From assembly GCA_030533445.1 (NCBI GenBank), contig CM060076.1, positions 26,708,603-26,772,602 on the forward strand: a stretch of DNA of 64,000 bases, given 5' to 3'. The notes beneath the pieces are model-generated. The model saw nothing but the letters and a program-made list of their open reading frames with translations, ran no database searches and had not been told where the DNA came from. The position numbers and the translations under genes were made by a program. This DNA comes from Cyprinodon diabolis (lineage: Eukaryota > Chordata > Actinopteri > Cyprinodontiformes > Cyprinodontidae). Within the stretch, counting starts at the first letter, position 1. The number at the start of each line of letters is the position of its first letter. Positions 1 through 11,117 of this stretch are shown piece after piece.

Positions 1-1249
1 ATCAAATGCTAGAATTTTAAACTAATAAGCTAGATAAGCTGAGAAGAGTCATCAAATTCTTACAGTAAAAGGGAAATAATATTTTATTTTGCGTAGTTGG
101 TGAAAAACGTCTGTTATTCTGGAAAAAAACAAGACGACAGATGTCTATAAAGTAGCTCCAAAACCTGGGGGGACTCAGCCCATTTAAGCCACCAAGTATA
201 ACTCACAGTCCTTCACATTGCACTCCCACAGCCTGTCATTGGCATGGCAAAGTCTGCCTCACCAAGCTTCCTGTGACTCACTTCCTGTCCCAACCCTGCA
301 CCTGCACTCCCCTGGGTGATGCCATGGCAGGTTTTCATATTATTCTTACTACTGAGCACACTCACCATCTGGCAAAATGTGCAAATGCACGTATACATGC
401 ACGTATACATGCATGTGTTTATGCTTGTAAATCAGCAAGCCTGGTACAGACATCTTTCAGAAACTGTTAAGTGAACATGGGCCTTCATAACTTAATAGAT
501 GACCTACACTTTAAGACCAGGATTTTGTTGACAGAACATGTCAAACAGGGAAAAAAAGACAGCCTATAAGCCATACATTTAGAATTACATTAACGTTCCA
601 TCTATTTTTGTGCTCCAAGATGTCATTGTGTTTTATGGAAATATTTACCTCTATATTTTTTTGACATCCTGACTAAATTTTATTTAAAAAATATTCTTGC
701 AGCAAGAAAATGGGTTAGTTTTTCCACTGATAAGACCCAAAATATAAATTGTCCTTAACATCAAATTAAATAAAAAGGGTAGAAATCTCAGTTGTCTCTG
801 TCATGCTAAAAAGAATCTCCTTAGTTAATATTTTTATAAGCCAATGAAATCGTTTGAAAAATATTTTAGGAATTATTGTTTGAGAATAAGTTATGGTCCT
901 ATCTTTGTCTTTAAATGTATTTTTTTCCAACAACCTGTCAAGCTCAGAACAATAGGAACCCGTATTCAAGATGGACAAACAGTTAGATCTCTCAAAATGT
1001 TTATTGGAAACAGAACCGAAGAGAGCAGCGTTGGCATCAAAGCCAGGAAAGTCTGCAGGAGGAGACAACAGGTTAGTGTCCACTTATTTCTGGAGATGGA
1101 TGATAACGAACATTTGAATCACTAATCTGATCATATAGTTCAGCAGATGAAGGTAGGCAAGATAATCCAGAGGGCAAAGCCAAAGCCGTTGTCAGTGACG
1201 TTGTCAGAGCCAGGAGATCAGAGATCCAAAGAGAGGCTGAAGGGGAATC
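1..1249. other. gene-free AT-rich sequence
   Basis: I see no gene here. Open frames are short, lack recognisable domains, and show no paired splice signals with conserved coding sequence. A small alternating cluster of the word 'gcatgtatac' type occurs around 390-425. Nothing else stands out. Confidence 0.6.
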
Positions 1250-2570
1250 CACTATAGAGTCGGGAAGCAGTGGTTGTATCTCTCCTGCCATGCCGGCTCC
1301 CCTGCAAGGTTGGGGACAAACCCTTCAATGTCCCAGACCCCCACCCAATGCCAGGAACCTGCATCCCCCATCTCAGTTGATGGACAAGGCCTCATAGCCA
1401 TAGGATGGGAACCAAAGGCCGGAGAGCTCAAGGAGAACCAGAAACCCCAGCCAACCCATGACCAAACCCCAAAGGCCCAGCCACATCCCCAGGTGGAGCG
1501 GAGAGAACAGAGTTGTGAAAAGCCTCTTGGCAACCCACTTCCTGCTAAGATGTAGTGTTGTTGCCTGTTAGACTACTGTGTATTTGAAACCAGGCGGAGG
1601 GTAGTTGTGGCCCCACATCTCTCCCACCCTAAACCCTAAGTGTCTAGCTGCATTCCAGCAACCACAGGTGGGCATGAAAATCAGAAGCAAAGCCGGAAAA
1701 GGCTGACCCAACTCCAGTGCCCTAAACATGCCCATCTTGATGCCCTACAAATGTATGTCTTGGATATGTTATAAATTATGCTGTGTTCATTAAAATTGGG
1801 GCATAGGCCACCACCAGCATGTAAGGATCCACCTTGGGGTTGATCTCTTCACAAAGATCCTATATGTGTGGTAGTGTGACAGAGCAGGGGAGGCGAAGCA
1901 AAGAACCGTGGAACGTGGTTCTCCCAGGGAGCCAGCTCCCTTATTAACCCCAATAGGCACCCTGTTCTCCACCTTTCACCAGAAAAAGCAAGGAACCAAG
2001 CACCAGGGGCATACTGCAACTCAAATTGGGGCTCCCAGGTCCTCCCACCAATCCACAACCCTCAAATCCCAACCCCAGCTGCAATACATGGTCCCCCACC
2101 AGGGGTAGGGAGGGAGGCCAGAGATGGGCTGCAGAGGCAATAGAGCACAGCCCCCATTAAGCTCCCAGCCTAATCCAGAGCCTGCCACAGCCAGATCAGG
2201 AAACAACCAGAGCAAGTCCAACACTTACACCGAGGTGGATGGCATGCCTCACTGGATCCAAGACCATTGGCCAAATGAATTTCCAGCAGCCACATACATA
2301 CAACACACATTGTTCATGTAAAGGGACTGGAAGGGCCAATATCAGCCATGGGACTTGGCCTTCAGTGGGGTAGAAACTATGCGGAAGCCAAGAGAGGCCA
2401 CAGAGAATGCAAAGTCCCCCAATCAAGTAGAAGCATTCCCCCCCAGAGGTATCAGCAGGGGACTAGAGCCAATCCCAGAGACGCACCATCCAAGTAATGC
2501 CCGATCACAGGCCGCCACTTACCTTCACTTCCTCCTGCCCCACCCCTGCATTTAGCCAGCTTTCAGAACA
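1250..2570. repeat. C/A-rich strand-asymmetric block, probable unclassified repeat
   Basis: About 1.3 kb is strongly enriched in C and A on the plus strand, with many CCC/CCA words, unlike the AT-rich flanks. Open frames run through it on both strands only because stop codons are scarce. No protein domain, terminal repeat or target duplication was recognised. It may be part of a repetitive element, but I cannot name the family. Confidence 0.35.
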
Positions 2571-3865
2571 CATAATACTAGGACACTCAGGTCAACTTGC
2601 ATGCACAAGTATCAATTTTCAGATTACATCTTTAAAAATGTAAGACATATATCCATGTATTATCTATTACAGCTCACAACCATCATATCTCAGTTAATTG
2701 GTATATAATGTGAGTAAGTCAAACAGCGCCACTCTTAGTGGGATGTGCATACTGCATAAACTAAGAAAGGATTCGTTCAAGCCACACACATCGTGACAGT
2801 GTGAAAACAAATTGGCACCTGATTTGATGAATAGATGAGTGAGGAAATCCTGAGTCAACCTCAACAGTAGGCCGGCAGTGAAACTAGATTCAGTCATGGC
2901 ACGAATAACTCAAAGCCTGATTTGTACACTAGGAGAATGAGTAAGGGAACAATCACTACAAGAGCCCTGTAAGAATCCTCACTGATTTGTGCATTGCCAT
3001 TCAGTGAATCAGTGGCATATCCAAAGGATGCTACTAAGCAAATCACTCCATAGAACTATTCTCTGTGTCCAGAGGGTTGGTTTGGCGAAGCTAACTTAAG
3101 CTATAGCTTTAGCAGGTTTTAGCCCTCAACTTAGAGGGATTCCAGGCAAACTTTAGTTGATATCTTTGAGTAAAATATCCCATTGTGTAAGTTACAGAAC
3201 AGGGAAGTTCCATTCCAACCACCTCACACAGTTTTTAACTATACTGGGAAAGTAACAAATCAATTAAGGACAAGGGTTTAATTCAGTTTGTTCATGCAAA
3301 AATATGCTAAAATCCTGAAATTTTTGCCATTATTTTTTTTTTTTGGCCTTTTTTCTTGGCCATGTATTTGTAGGTTTTGAAGTAATCCATAGCTCAAATA
3401 ATTTTAAGAGGATGGATTGGACAGTGATTTCTGAGATGTTCAGAGCTTGAATAATGATGTTTTATAACCCATGTATGCCCTACACTTCTTCATAACTTTA
3501 GTCCTGAACTACAATCTAGTGTGGTCTTCCATAATGTTGTTTGGTAATTATGTTCTTCAAAAAAGTTCTTATACCTTCAAAAAAACCTAACTGTATTCTT
3601 TGATAAAATGGTGGACATGTGAAACGTATTACAATTTCCAGGGGCACATTTTTCCAAATAAAATGTCCTTTCCTAGACGCAGGCATAACAAAACAGCTAG
3701 GTACAGAGCCATTGGTGCCAGTATTTGAGGCCCAAACTACAGGAACTTGTGATACGTCTTTTAACTCTCTCTCTAGCAGATTGACTTTTAACATAACAAA
3801 GAATTAAGTAAATCTGTCCATGAAGTGACTTGTTAATATAATCAGTCCATACATCAGACTATGAG
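2571..3865. other. gene-free sequence left of the hAT insertion
   Basis: No gene, RNA or repeat is recognised. The segment is AT-rich, with a T-run near 3335-3350. It ends at the left target-site duplication of the hAT element. Confidence 0.55.
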
Positions 3866-3873
3866 GGTGTCAT
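3866..3873. repeat. left target-site duplication GGTGTCAT
   Basis: The octamer GGTGTCAT directly precedes the terminal CAGGGGCGG of the hAT element and recurs exactly at 10091-10098, right after its other end. Eight-bp duplications are the hallmark of hAT integration. Confidence 0.9.
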
Positions 3874-4467
3874 CAGGGGCGGATTAAGAAATTTTGGCCC
3901 CCTGGGCCTGACATGGTCTTGGCCCTTCAACCCCCCGCGCGTGCGGGCGCACACACACGCACGCACTATGCAAGAAATACTGTATACTGTGAACAGACAT
4001 GCACACTGTCCTGTACAGAAGAGTGCACATACTGCACACACAATATTAGGTATACCACACAGACACTGACAAGCACAGGTTTCACACAGACACAGGGGGA
4101 GGGGATAAATGGCCTAAAAATAAACATTTTGGAAAATGATTATGCCCACTTCAGTGATGGTGCATTGGGTCATTTGAGAGATATTATGTATTGGAAGTTG
4201 GTAGCTATCATGAAATAAACCCCCCACCCCACCCAAAAAACTAAATCGGACATGATTTTTGCCCCCTTTTCCTCCCTTCTATCATTAAAAATAAAATAAT
4301 ATCTTAGGAAAACACTTTGGCATAACGGCAGCTGTGCAGCAAATTGAGGCCCAAAGTCTGTATCTATTTGTGGTTAAGCTTGAGGAGAAGGAGAAAGGTA
4401 AAATGATAACATGCATCGGAGAGCACCACAAAGAAAGGTGTAGGCCAGTTCATGGTACAAGGGCTGC

Positions 4468-5184
4468 ATGCAGGTCAAGATAGCCCATTTCCAAGAATGC
4501 TATAGTGGCTGGACAGGCACTGGACATGTCCTGAACTCAGTGTCAGACGTGGCTGCCGAATACTTGGATGAAGTGAAGCAGCTGACAGATCTCATGCTGC
4601 CCCATCTGAAGACTGTCCTGGCCAGGCAGAGGATGGATGAGGAGACCTTCCCAATGGACCCTGTCAGTGAACAGGCTAGTAACATTGATGGCACCCCTGT
4701 GCACAACATTGGGATGGAGAGACAATGTGGCAAGGTGGACTACAAACTGAAGAAGTTGGGCACACTGAACGCAGTCAATAGGTCAATAATTTTACAGAAG
4801 TGCCAGGAGCTTCAGAGGTTTCAAGGCAGCAGCACAAGCAAAAAGGGAGGTTGAACTCAACTGGAGTAAATTCATGAAGGCAAAATTCGAGAGTAGGGCA
4901 GATGAGAAACAAGAGATGGCTCAAAGAAAGGAGAGTAAGAGACTAGACATGCTGGACACACTGAAATCTTTTTATGGCCCCTTCACGATAGTGGGGAAGT
5001 TGAAAAGTTCCTTGTGGATGAAAGTCTGCACAAGAATGCAAAGCTGCAGAGAATGAAGCTTGAGGTTCAGTTTGCCAGAGAAAGCACCAAGCTTCTGCCT
5101 AAAGTCAATCCTATCTTCACAATCCAGGTGACACTTCCCAGAAATGGCGAAAGTGCAATTCTCCAAGTCATAATGGATACTTAG
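4468..5184 (+). pseudogene. second ORF of the hAT element, unknown family, two frameshifts
   Basis: A lysine/glutamate-rich protein can be followed in three consecutive frame segments. The first runs from ATG 4468 to about 4820 and includes GMERQCGKVDYKLKKLGTLN. The second, about 4821-4985, is charged and probably helical (KREVELNWSKFMKAKF, KRLDMLDTLKSF). The third, about 4985-5184, includes LEVQFAREST and LPKVNPIFTIQVTLP before TAG at 5182-5184. Joins fall near 4820 and 4985, each needing a single-step frame change, so the coding character is well preserved. I do not recognise the family. It lies inside the hAT and points tail-to-tail at the transposase, so it may be a normal second gene of this lineage, a captured host fragment or a nested element. 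The start codon is uncertain. Confidence 0.6.
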
Positions 5185-5283
5185 AATTTTATGGTGGTGG
5201 TAAGTATTCATGAAAACAGGTAGCCTAACATTAGTGAATGGGTGAATTCTGGAAATAACCTAAAAATCTTACACAGTGCACCT

Positions 5284-7802
5284 TTAAGCAAGGGGTTTCT
5301 TTCGCGCTTTCAATTTTGCAAAATCATCCACCACATCATTGAAGTCCAACTCTCTTGTCAGCTCACTCTCAATTGCCATTAGAGATAACGCATTTAATCT
5401 TTTCTGAGTCATTCTTGTGCGCAGCTCATTTTTTACTCTTGACAAAAGAGAGAATGAGCGTTCTCCCTCACAGTTACTGACCGGTAGAGTGAGAAAAATC
5501 TGTAGCGCAATGTATGTATTAGGAAACGTAGGCTGTAGTCCAAAATGTATTATTGTTTTGAGCAGTCCTGAAGGGGTCCTCTCCTCATCAGTGTTGTTGA
5601 GCTGTATAAAAGATTTGAACTGTATAAGCTCCTGTCCAAGACTTTCATTGAGGTCAGATGGGTATGATTCAGTGAGAATCTTGGCCTTGTGAAGGACTGA
5701 AGCATTGGACTCTGTATCCAAAGAGAAAAGGACACTGAACAAATTGTTCAGATGTTTGTAGGCCTCCAGACGGTGATTAAGGCTTGAACTCAGTTGATCA
5801 ATAGAGGCAATAAATGTCTCTATTTGAAACAGTTGCCTTCCCTCAAGCACAACATCTGGGGATGCTGATTGATCAGCAAACTTTTTACGTTTCCTCGTCC
5901 GTTCAGCCCTGTAAGATGGGGTGCCACCCAACATGTTTAAGGCTTTCTGCTCAAAATGATCAAATAGATCTCTTTGGGAGAGAACAAAGGTGCGCAGAGA
6001 TTCCAGCAATCTAACTGCTGTACCAAGGTCCATGTCTGCTTTTTGAAGTTGCAGACTTGTGGCCTGAAATCTGGACAGAACAGTGTCCCAAAAGCCTGCC
6101 ATGAAGGCCATCTCAAGTGAATCCAGCTTCCGCACTAGACTGTCAGCTTCAGTTCGTGTGTCTCGTTTCTCTGTGTCATCAGTGGAAATAACCTGTAGTG
6201 CTGCTTTTATTTTACTGTAGTTCTGCCACAGTGCTTTGGTAGATTCTGCACGGCAACTCCAACGCGTGTTGGATAAAGCTTTAAGTGTGAGATCTATGTT
6301 GGAATTGCCAAATACCCTGTCCCATCGGTGTGTGGATGCAGTTGACTTCATTTCCACATCTGTCAATGCTGTTGACTCCCACCAAATTCAAAGAGTGAGC
6401 TGCACATGGAATATAGTGTATTAATGGGTTGCTTTTCTTTAAGTGAGCCTGCAACCCATTATACCTCCCTGACATGTTGCTGGCATTATCATAAGCCTGC
6501 CCCCTGCAATTTGACAGCTCTAACCCTAGATTTTCCAACACAGACATGACACAGTTAGCCAAACTTTCACCTATATGGCTAGTAATGGGCTCAAAACCCA
6601 CAAAGCGTTCAACAACACTGCCCTCTTTGCTAACAAAACGGAATATGAATGTCAATTGGTCCACATGAGATAAATCTGGGGTTGAATCCACAATGATAGA
6701 GTAGTATTTGCTTGCTTGCAGTTCATCTGCTATAGCCTGTTTGGTTTTTGCACCCATCAATTCAATGAATTCCTCACAAATGGTGGAGGACAGATATGAG
6801 GTATTACCTCGACCCATCTGCCCAAACTTTCTGATGTGATCCTTTAGAAAGGGATCAAATTCAGCCAGGACCTCCAGAATACCAAGGTAGTTCCCATTGA
6901 GAGGAGACCCTAACGATTCATTTCTACCCCTAAATGCAAGGCCCCTTTCTGCAAGGAATTTAATGACTGCAACAACTCTTTGTAACACCTGCCTCCAATA
7001 GCTGCTCTCTGCCTGAAACTGTTTGAACAGGTCTGCATCAACTGTGGCACCTTTGGCGCGGTTCAAGACTGCTTGCATGCAGGTTATGTGCTCAGCACTT
7101 CGCTCATGTTCACCAAATCTTTCTGAGTGTTTCCAATCACAATAGCCTGTCACAAAAGAATGCGTTTTTGGGGAAAACAGTTTGCATGCAAAGCAGTAAA
7201 CATTACCAGTAGAGGGAGAGTACATCAGCCACTCTCTTTGTACTCGTTGTCCATTGGGCAAGTGTGAAGTAAAATGTTCATTGCTTAGGCATCGGGTTTT
7301 GCCTCCTAGCCCACTGTTCCTCACAGAAGCTGGATAATGGCTGTGACGGTTGTGAAATGATTTTGCACCTCTTTGAATAAGAACTTCCTTCATTGACTCA
7401 GTGAGGGTCTCAGCCCATTTAGCGGGATCACTAGGTAGAGTTGTCACTGTAGATGGTGTTGAAGAAAGATTCAGCTCATTTTCTATGCTGTCCAGAGGTG
7501 CAGTGACCTCACATTCATCCGAGCAACTGGCTACTGCTGAATTGGTTGAATCATAAGCATCAGAAGCATTTGGTTCAGTGTCTACACTTGTAGTGGTCTC
7601 AGGATCTTGGGAGCTACATGCTAGCTCAGGTGCATTGCTAACCTTAGCTGAATTTGCAGTAGCATTTATAGAACTGCTTTCAGCAGATGTCTTTGTACTG
7701 AAGAAGCTGGAGATATTTGGAACACTCTCAAGTAAAACTGATTCCTTTTTTTTCTTTTCTTGCTGAATTTCTAGCTCCTCCACTTAAACGTTTATGATCC
7801 AT
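5284..7802 (-). pseudogene. hAT transposase (TTF/MYM-type, DUF4371-like), frameshifted
   Basis: Two long minus-strand frames make one transposase. The N-terminal part (7783 to about 6390) has a charged leader, the SSFFS motif, a BED/TTF-type zinc-finger region with the YCFACKLF motif, and the DUF4371-like core ending in IPCAAHSLNLVG. The C-terminal part (about 6366 to 5284) resumes at STHRW and ends with the hAT dimerisation segment, SNCEGERSFS followed by LRTRMTQKRLNALSLMAIE. Between HSLNLVG and STHRW the usual spacer is shortened and the frame changes, so a small deletion near 6340-6400 inactivates the gene. Another ATG at 7802 begins MDHKRLSGG, typical of this family, but its frame differs from the main frame next to an A-run at about 7745-7760; a second slip is likely there. 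The family resembles fish ZMYM1/ZNF862-like hAT proteins. Confidence 0.85.
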
Positions 7803-7860
7803 ATTTCCCTTCTTTCTTTGCACATTGGCTCTTTGCCTATCACAACAGATAAACCAACTA

Positions 7861-7884
7861 TGTGTGTGTGTGTGTGTGTGTGTG
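7861..7884. repeat. (TG)12 microsatellite
   Basis: Twelve uninterrupted TG dinucleotides lie just upstream of the transposase start, inside the hAT element. Confidence 0.95.
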
Positions 7885-8714
7885 AGTTTGTTTGTGTGTT
7901 TATGATCGGTGCTGCTTCCTTCAAGTGTGTGAGGTGATTTAGAAAACTAGCAACCCAGCATCAACACTCCAAAGCAGAGAATAACAGCTTACTAGCATAG
8001 ACAATTGAGAGCAGAGAATCAACTGATTCGTCTGATAGACAGCAGGAGAGCAGAGTGGTCAGTGATGATCGAATCAAGAAAATGTCTAAATGGCAAGGGA
8101 ACAGACTGATTAGTACTGAGGAGAAAGAGAGAGAGAGCCAATTACAGTGAAATATATTCCAAAAGAGCCAAGTGACTAGCTGAAGGCAGGGACAAATGCC
8201 TTGGAGTGACCAACAAGAGTGCAAAGTACCAAATGGCAAAATGTGGGAAGACCAACAGGCAGATCTGCTTTTACCACTTATCTTCACAACCAAAAAGTCG
8301 CTAAATGATGTTTTTAGTCGCTAGCCAGGTATGGCCAAAAGACACGAAATCTAGCGGCAAAGTCGGTCAATCACACTGACAGTGAAACAAATATTTTGAA
8401 AAGATAATAATTGTACAACTTTGTGCACTTTTTTCTTCTATCTAAATATTTTCACAAAGGACACCAAAATGTTGCTATCTGCAGGCAGCTTGCTAGCTAT
8501 GATGGCAGCAACGATGTCTGCCAGACAGGAGAGAGTGGTCAGTGACGATCGAATCGAGAAAATGACAAAATGGGTCAAAGACCAAAAAGTTATTAACTGA
8601 CAGCAGTGACAAATGTCAGACTGTAAACTTTTTCGAAAGAAAAGGACAAAATGGGAAGATGCTGATAGTAACAGCAAAATGGAAAATATAAGAATTTCCA
8701 AGTAATGCTCAACT

Positions 8715-8717
<3 letters not shown>
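7885..8717. other. hAT internal non-coding segment with diverged internal duplication
   Basis: The words around 8046-8085 (GAGTGGTCAGTGATGATCGA and continuation) recur with changes around 8529-8570. This indicates an old internal duplication of roughly 480-bp offset. Each copy is near a GT microsatellite. No coding frame is recognised. Confidence 0.55.

Positions 8718-8746
<29 letters not shown>
8718..8746. repeat. (GT)n microsatellite
   Basis: About 29 bases of uninterrupted GT dinucleotides lie inside the hAT element. Confidence 0.95.
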
Positions 8747-8749
<3 letters not shown>

Positions 8750-8904
8750 ACGTTAAACTTCTTGTTGAATGATTTCAAATTATCTCTGAGTCTGAACTGA
8801 GGGAAAGGAAACCAAATTTTGACCAGTCTCTCACGAGTTCAAAATACCAAATGAGGAGATTCTAAAAGAACAGACCGGTTTATGAAAGACTCGATGGGGG
8901 AGGG

Positions 8905-9150
8905 GCACAGCTAAGAATACTTGAGTGAGATTCTGTGATCCAAATTCGAGATAGAGCTTTTTGATAATGATAATTTGTCAGAGTAAGGTTGTGTAATCAA
9001 AATTTGAGAATGAGCTTTGTCAATCAATCAAGAATATTTGCATTAAGTTCTGTGAACAAAATTCAGAAACAACCTTTAATAATTGATAAAGAATATGTGA
9101 GTGAGGTTGTGTGATCCATCCAATTTGAGAATTAGCTTTGATAATAATGA
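8905..9150. repeat. about four diverged ~60-bp tandem repeats
   Basis: Successive segments share the pattern AAGAATA..TGAGTGAG.TTGTGTGATC...AATT.GAGA...GAGCTTTGATAAT. They start near 8913, about 8970, about 9030 and 9090, with substitutions and small indels. They directly precede the GC-rich array. Confidence 0.55.
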
Positions 9151-10060
9151 TTGAGAGCCTCTGGCCCTCTGTGGATCATGGCCGTGGGGCCAATTTTGCC
9201 TGGCCCCTTGGGGCCTCTGTGGGTCGTGGCCACGGGGCCAAGTTGGCCTGGCCCCTTGGGGCCTCTGACCCTCTATGGATCGGGGCCAAGTTGGCCTGAC
9301 CCCTCGGGGCCTCTGGCCCTCTATGGATCATGGCCGCGGGGCCAAGTTGGCCTGACCCCTTAGGACCTCAGGCCCTCTGTGGGTCGTGGCCGCGGGGCCA
9401 AGTTGACCTGGCCCCTTGGGGCCTCTGGCCTTCTGTGGCTTGCGGCCACGGGGCCAAGTTAGCCTGGCCCTTTGGGGCCTCTGGCCTTCTGTGGGTCGTG
9501 GCCGCGGGGCCAAGTTGGCCTGGCCCCTTGGGGCCTCTGACCGTCTATGGATCGTGGCCGCGGGGCCAAGTTGGCCTGGCCCCTTGGGGCCTCTGACCGT
9601 CTATGGATCGTGGCCGCGGGGCCATGTTGGCCTGACCCCTTGGGGCCTCTTACCCTCTATGGATCATGGCCGCGGGGCCAAGTTGGCCTGACCCCTTAGG
9701 ACCTCAGGCCCTCTGTGGGTCGTGGCCGCGGGGCCAAGTTGACCTGGCCCCCTTGGGGCCTCTTACCCTCTATGGATCATGGCCGCGGGGCCAAGTTGGC
9801 CTGACCCCTTAGGACCTCAGGCCCTCTGTGGGTCGTGGCCGCGGGGCCAAGTTGACCTGGCCCCTTGGGGCCTCTTACCCTCTATGGATCATGGCCCCTT
9901 GGGGCCTCTTACCCTCTATGGATCGTGGCCGCGGGGCCAAGTTGGCCTGGCCCCTTGGGGCCTAAGATTATTATTTTTGCAAAAGTAGTTTTGCTTGGGT
10001 CGCGGCCGCGGGGCCAAGTTGGCCTGGCCCCTTGGGGCCTCTGGCCCCCTGGGCCTGGGC
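9150..10060. repeat. GC-rich minisatellite, 56-bp period, ~15-16 copies
   Basis: The core GGCCGCGGGGCC recurs at 9332, 9388, 9444 (GGCCACGGGG variant), 9500, 9556, 9612, 9668, 9724, 9781, 9837 and 9927, mostly exactly 56 bases apart. A final copy at 10004 follows an AT-rich interruption at about 9963-9997. The first units (9180, 9228) are shorter. Each unit also carries CCAAGTTGGCCTG and CCCCTTGGGGCCTCT, so it is rich in short palindromes and CpG. Open frames through it are artefacts of repetition, since 56 is not a multiple of three. It sits between the element's right end and the transposase start, the place where a hAT promoter would be. Confidence 0.93.
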
Positions 10061-10090
10061 CCGGTAGGCCCGGTCATTAATCCACCTATG

Positions 10091-10098
10091 GGTGTCAT
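10091..10098. repeat. right target-site duplication GGTGTCAT
   Basis: Exact copy of 3866-3873, directly following the right terminus of the hAT. Confidence 0.9.
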
Positions 10099-11117
10099 TA
10101 ATAATAGCTCGCTTTATTGATCCCCTATACTATGATAGCAAGCATATTTATCTGACCCTCAACTCACTCAACAAGACATATTTTTGCCTAGGCAACTGTG
10201 CTTCTTTTGCTCTCTTACAGTGGGCACTGGTTGGAAATGGACGGTTTCCTGCGTGATTCCTGTGTGATTCCTGCGTGAATCACAATTTATTTCCTGAGGC
10301 CAGTTTTTTTATTTCAAAAAGAACTGCAATGTACCCGGACAACCACCAGGCGGCACTTGGGAACTTTTTTTTTTTCTCCTTAATCCAGGCTGTTAAGATG
10401 CTGTCTTTAAAGCAGGTTTATTGGGGATCTTGGTGTGATATTGTGCTATTTTATTATGTTTTTGATTAAAATAAAGTTAATGAATTAATTTAACATAGTG
10501 ACTGCATTATCTTATTTCATGAAAATTGTTGCATACTGTATGGGCACAGTTATAGATACACCCTGCGATCTTATCTGAGAACTGTTTATTTCTATTTATC
10601 TGCATCTCTATTATTTAATGAAAAATTATTATAATTAATCTTTTTGGCAAAACAAATAACTGAATCAATCAAGGTCCGTGGATCATCCGTCCATTCGGGA
10701 GGGAGGGGGGTTCATGCAACGTCATTCCATCACCGGTATCTCGGTATCCAATCAGCTCACTGACTTGCGCGTTGATCAAAGCCATCTCTGACAACAGCAT
10801 TGGAACACCACTATTTATCAAGACGGTCTGGCTGCAGCACCGCAGCTGTCAGACCAGTTCCGCTGCAGGTGCCTGTCACAGGCCACCTCCACCATAGGGC
10901 CGGAAATAAACAAATTTAGCCACGCCCACCTCCCCCCAACCGACATCACCTTCTAGATGAAGAAGAAGGTTGTTGAACACGCGAGACTCCGCAACAATGG
11001 TAAGTTAATTTCTTACTTTTACCGCGAAGCAAAAGATGTCTGGCTTTCATATGCTTGTCAGCAATGTATCGCTGTAGCGTTATATGTAAAGCACGTGCGG
11101 TTACTGAATGTTACAGT
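10099..11117. other. unassigned sequence, GC-richer between 10670 and 11000
   Basis: No gene is recognised. At about 10950-10997 a short stretch ends CAACAATG followed by GTAAGT at 10999, which looks like an exon end with a strong donor. It may be an early exon of the Harbinger relic whose 3' portion lies at 13481. I could not show coding homology for it. Confidence 0.35.

Larger units (their letters stand above)
3874..10090 (-). mobile_element. 6.2-kb hAT-superfamily DNA transposon
   Basis: The element starts CAGGGGCGGATTAAG at 3874 and ends with an imperfect inverted match, ATTAATCCACCTATG, at 10090 (about 11 of 15 positions agree). An exact 8-bp duplication flanks it. Inside are a hAT transposase on the minus strand (7802-5284) and a second decayed reading frame on the plus strand (4468-5184) converging on it. 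Two GT microsatellites, diverged roughly 60-bp repeats and a GC-rich 56-bp array lie between the transposase start and the right end. The intact duplication suggests a fairly recent insertion, but the transposase carries a frameshift, so this copy is not autonomous. The strand given is that of the transposase. Confidence 0.9.

Noticed and set aside
844..1555. Open frames of about 93 codons on both strands
   Set aside because: Overlapping frames in several directions within the C-rich block; no motif.
9150..10060. Regular spaced repeats considered as a CRISPR array
   Set aside because: Units are contiguous tandem copies with no unique spacers, and the genome is a vertebrate.
9151..10098. Several 60-91-codon open frames in both strands across the GC-rich array
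   Set aside because: They are repeats of the 56-bp unit, rich in Gly/Pro/Trp, with frame changing each unit; no independent coding evidence.
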